7,186 nucleotides of DNA from Ruminococcus sp. Its GTDB lineage: Bacteria; Bacillota; Clostridia; Oscillospirales; Ruminococcaceae. How positions within the stretch are numbered: the stretch's first letter is position 1; every line of letters begins with the position of its first letter. Location: the NCBI GenBank assembly GCA_024697705.1, contig JAILFF010000049.1, positions 1 to 7,186 of the forward strand, given 5' to 3'. The notes below the pieces were generated by a model, which ran no database searches, was not told the origin of the DNA, and saw only the letters and a list, made by a program, of their open reading frames with translations. Positions 6,365 through 7,186 of this stretch are shown here, piece after piece. The translations under genes and the position numbers were made by a program.

Positions 6365-6392
6365 AAAAAACTCCCTCTGCGAACAGAGGGAG
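6365..6392 (-). terminator. Rho-independent terminator of the fibronectin-III protein gene
   Basis: Read on the - strand, CTCCCTCTG, the loop TTCG and CAGAGGGAG form a perfect 9-bp stem followed by six T residues (A6365-A6370 on the + strand). It lies 44 bases past the stop of the - strand gene and about 30 bases from the oppositely oriented terminator of the large gene, so the two converging transcripts are insulated from each other. Confidence 0.93.
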
Positions 6393-6436
6393 CTGTAAAT
6401 TCCAAATAAGAACTTATCTCAATATCTGGCGCTTGA

Positions 6437-7141
6437 TCAGCGAGACGAAGTCTTGATGGTGTACGCGTTGGAATCTGTACCCATAACCTTAACGGAAGAG
6501 CCCTTTACCCAGTTGATGGTGTAAGGAGCAACCTTGAAGGTGTACTTCTTGTTAGCAAGGCAGCCGTTCAGTCTTACGTTGGTCCTGCCGCCGCTAACAT
6601 AAGCAACGTCCTGATATCTCAGGGTGTTCTGGTTGTACCACTTAACAGCGATACCGCCGAACTTGCTGTTGGACTCGCCGTCAACCATGTTCTTGAAGTT
6701 GTACTTGGTCCAGAATACGCGAACAGCGTTAGAAACAGCTCTGGTGCTGCTTGTGATGTTGGTCGAACCGGGAGCGGTCGAAACAACGATAGCGTCGGAC
6801 TTGGGAGTCCAGTAGATCTTGTTGGAGCCGAGACCTGCCTTGTCGTAAGCGTAGGACTTGACAACGAATCTGTAAGAAGTGCCCGAGGTGAGACCGGTGA
6901 GCTTAACAGCGCTCTTCCACTTGCCGCCTACGGTCTTAACGCCCTGATACTTCTTGTTAGCCTGATCCCACTTGTAAATTCTGTAACCGTCAGCGGAAGC
7001 ATCGGGAGTCCATCTTAAAGTAACATCAGTTGTGCCGCTGGTCTGCTGATTAACGTTCTGCCAGGAAGCAGCGCTTGCCATAACGGCAGAACCGGAGATC
7101 GCCATAGCAAGAGCGAGTATACCGGAGATGATCTTTTTCAT
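6437..7141 (-). CDS. Small secreted protein with two fibronectin type III-like domains
   Basis: The 234-residue product starts with a clear Sec signal peptide: MKK, a hydrophobic core IISGILALAMAISG, and a likely cleavage site after ASA or ASAA (about residues 24-25). The mature part has one clear fibronectin-III domain (about 34-122: VTLRWTPDASADGYRIYKWD, then LTGLTSGTSYRFVVKSY). A more divergent second one follows (about 128-233: VRVFWTKY, then VRLNGCLANKKYTFKVAPY). No LPXTG motif, dockerin, membrane helix or catalytic domain is visible, so it is probably released or held non-covalently at the cell surface. Frequent AAC, TAC and AAG codons hint at high expression. The start at 7141 is chosen because GAAAGG lies 10 nt upstream and it gives a compact signal peptide; ATGs at 7150 and 7159 would add 3 or 6 residues. 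The binding partner is unknown. Confidence 0.85.
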   Translation of the reverse strand: MKKIISGILALAMAISGSAVMASAASWQNVNQQTSGTTDVTLRWTPDASADGYRIYKWDQANKKYQGVKTVGGKWKSAVKLTGLTSGTSYRFVVKSYAYDKAGLGSNKIYWTPKSDAIVVSTAPGSTNITSSTRAVSNAVRVFWTKYNFKNMVDGESNSKFGGIAVKWYNQNTLRYQDVAYVSGGRTNVRLNGCLANKKYTFKVAPYTINWVKGSSVKVMGTDSNAYTIKTSSR

Positions 7142-7151
7142 GTAAATCATA

Positions 7152-7157
7152 CCTTTC
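7152..7157 (-). promoter_or_regulatory. Ribosome binding site deciding the start of the fibronectin-III gene
   Basis: On the - strand GAAAGG (7157-7152) lies 10 nt before the ATG at 7141-7139. It overlaps the upstream ATG at 7159 and is only 1 nt before the ATG at 7150, so it can serve only the 7141 start. The promoter itself is outside the window. Confidence 0.65.
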
Positions 7158-7186
7158 ATATTATTTTCTCGAAAATCCCATCACAC

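Noticed and set aside
6624..6815. 63-codon + strand frame opposite the fibronectin-III gene.
   Set aside because: The - strand product has a signal peptide, clear domains, a ribosome site and its own terminator, so the + strand frame is a shadow.

Overview
The window looks like chromosomal DNA from a gut Clostridia-type Firmicute, most likely a Ruminococcus-like member of the Oscillospiraceae. This is inferred from GC-rich reading frames separated by AT-rich gaps, near-consensus sigma-A promoters, GGGAGG-type ribosome sites, short U-tract terminators, a BspA-type leucine-rich repeat protein and a small secreted fibronectin-III protein. No rRNA or other taxonomic marker is present, so the assignment is tentative.

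Layout from left to right. (1) At 1-170 is the 3' end of an unidentified + strand membrane protein, closed by a terminator. (2) At 386-1663 is a complete class Ic aspartate aminotransferase. It has its own promoter (TTGCAA-17-TATAAT), a 10-bp perfect inverted repeat lying across the -35 box, and its own terminator. (3) At 1942-6288 is a very large multidomain protein of about 1448 residues. It is transcribed alone from a full-consensus promoter (TTGACA-18-TATAAT) through a leader with a hairpin, and ends at a clean terminator. (4) At 6437-7141, on the - strand, is a small exported protein with two fibronectin-III-like domains. Its terminator converges with that of the large gene.

The large protein is the most interesting content. 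It has no signal peptide, so it is predicted to be cytoplasmic. It starts with five BspA-type leucine-rich repeats, passes through a helical and coiled-coil region, a second short BspA-like motif, two related alpha/beta domains of possible PsbP/Mog1 type and an unrecognised helical region, and ends in a TerD domain (the tellurite/stress-response family). The acidic calcium-binding loop of that TerD domain appears to be deleted. I know of no assigned function for this combination.

The genes appear to be independent transcription units. Each complete + strand gene has its own promoter and terminator, so the window gives no operon-based evidence that they work together.
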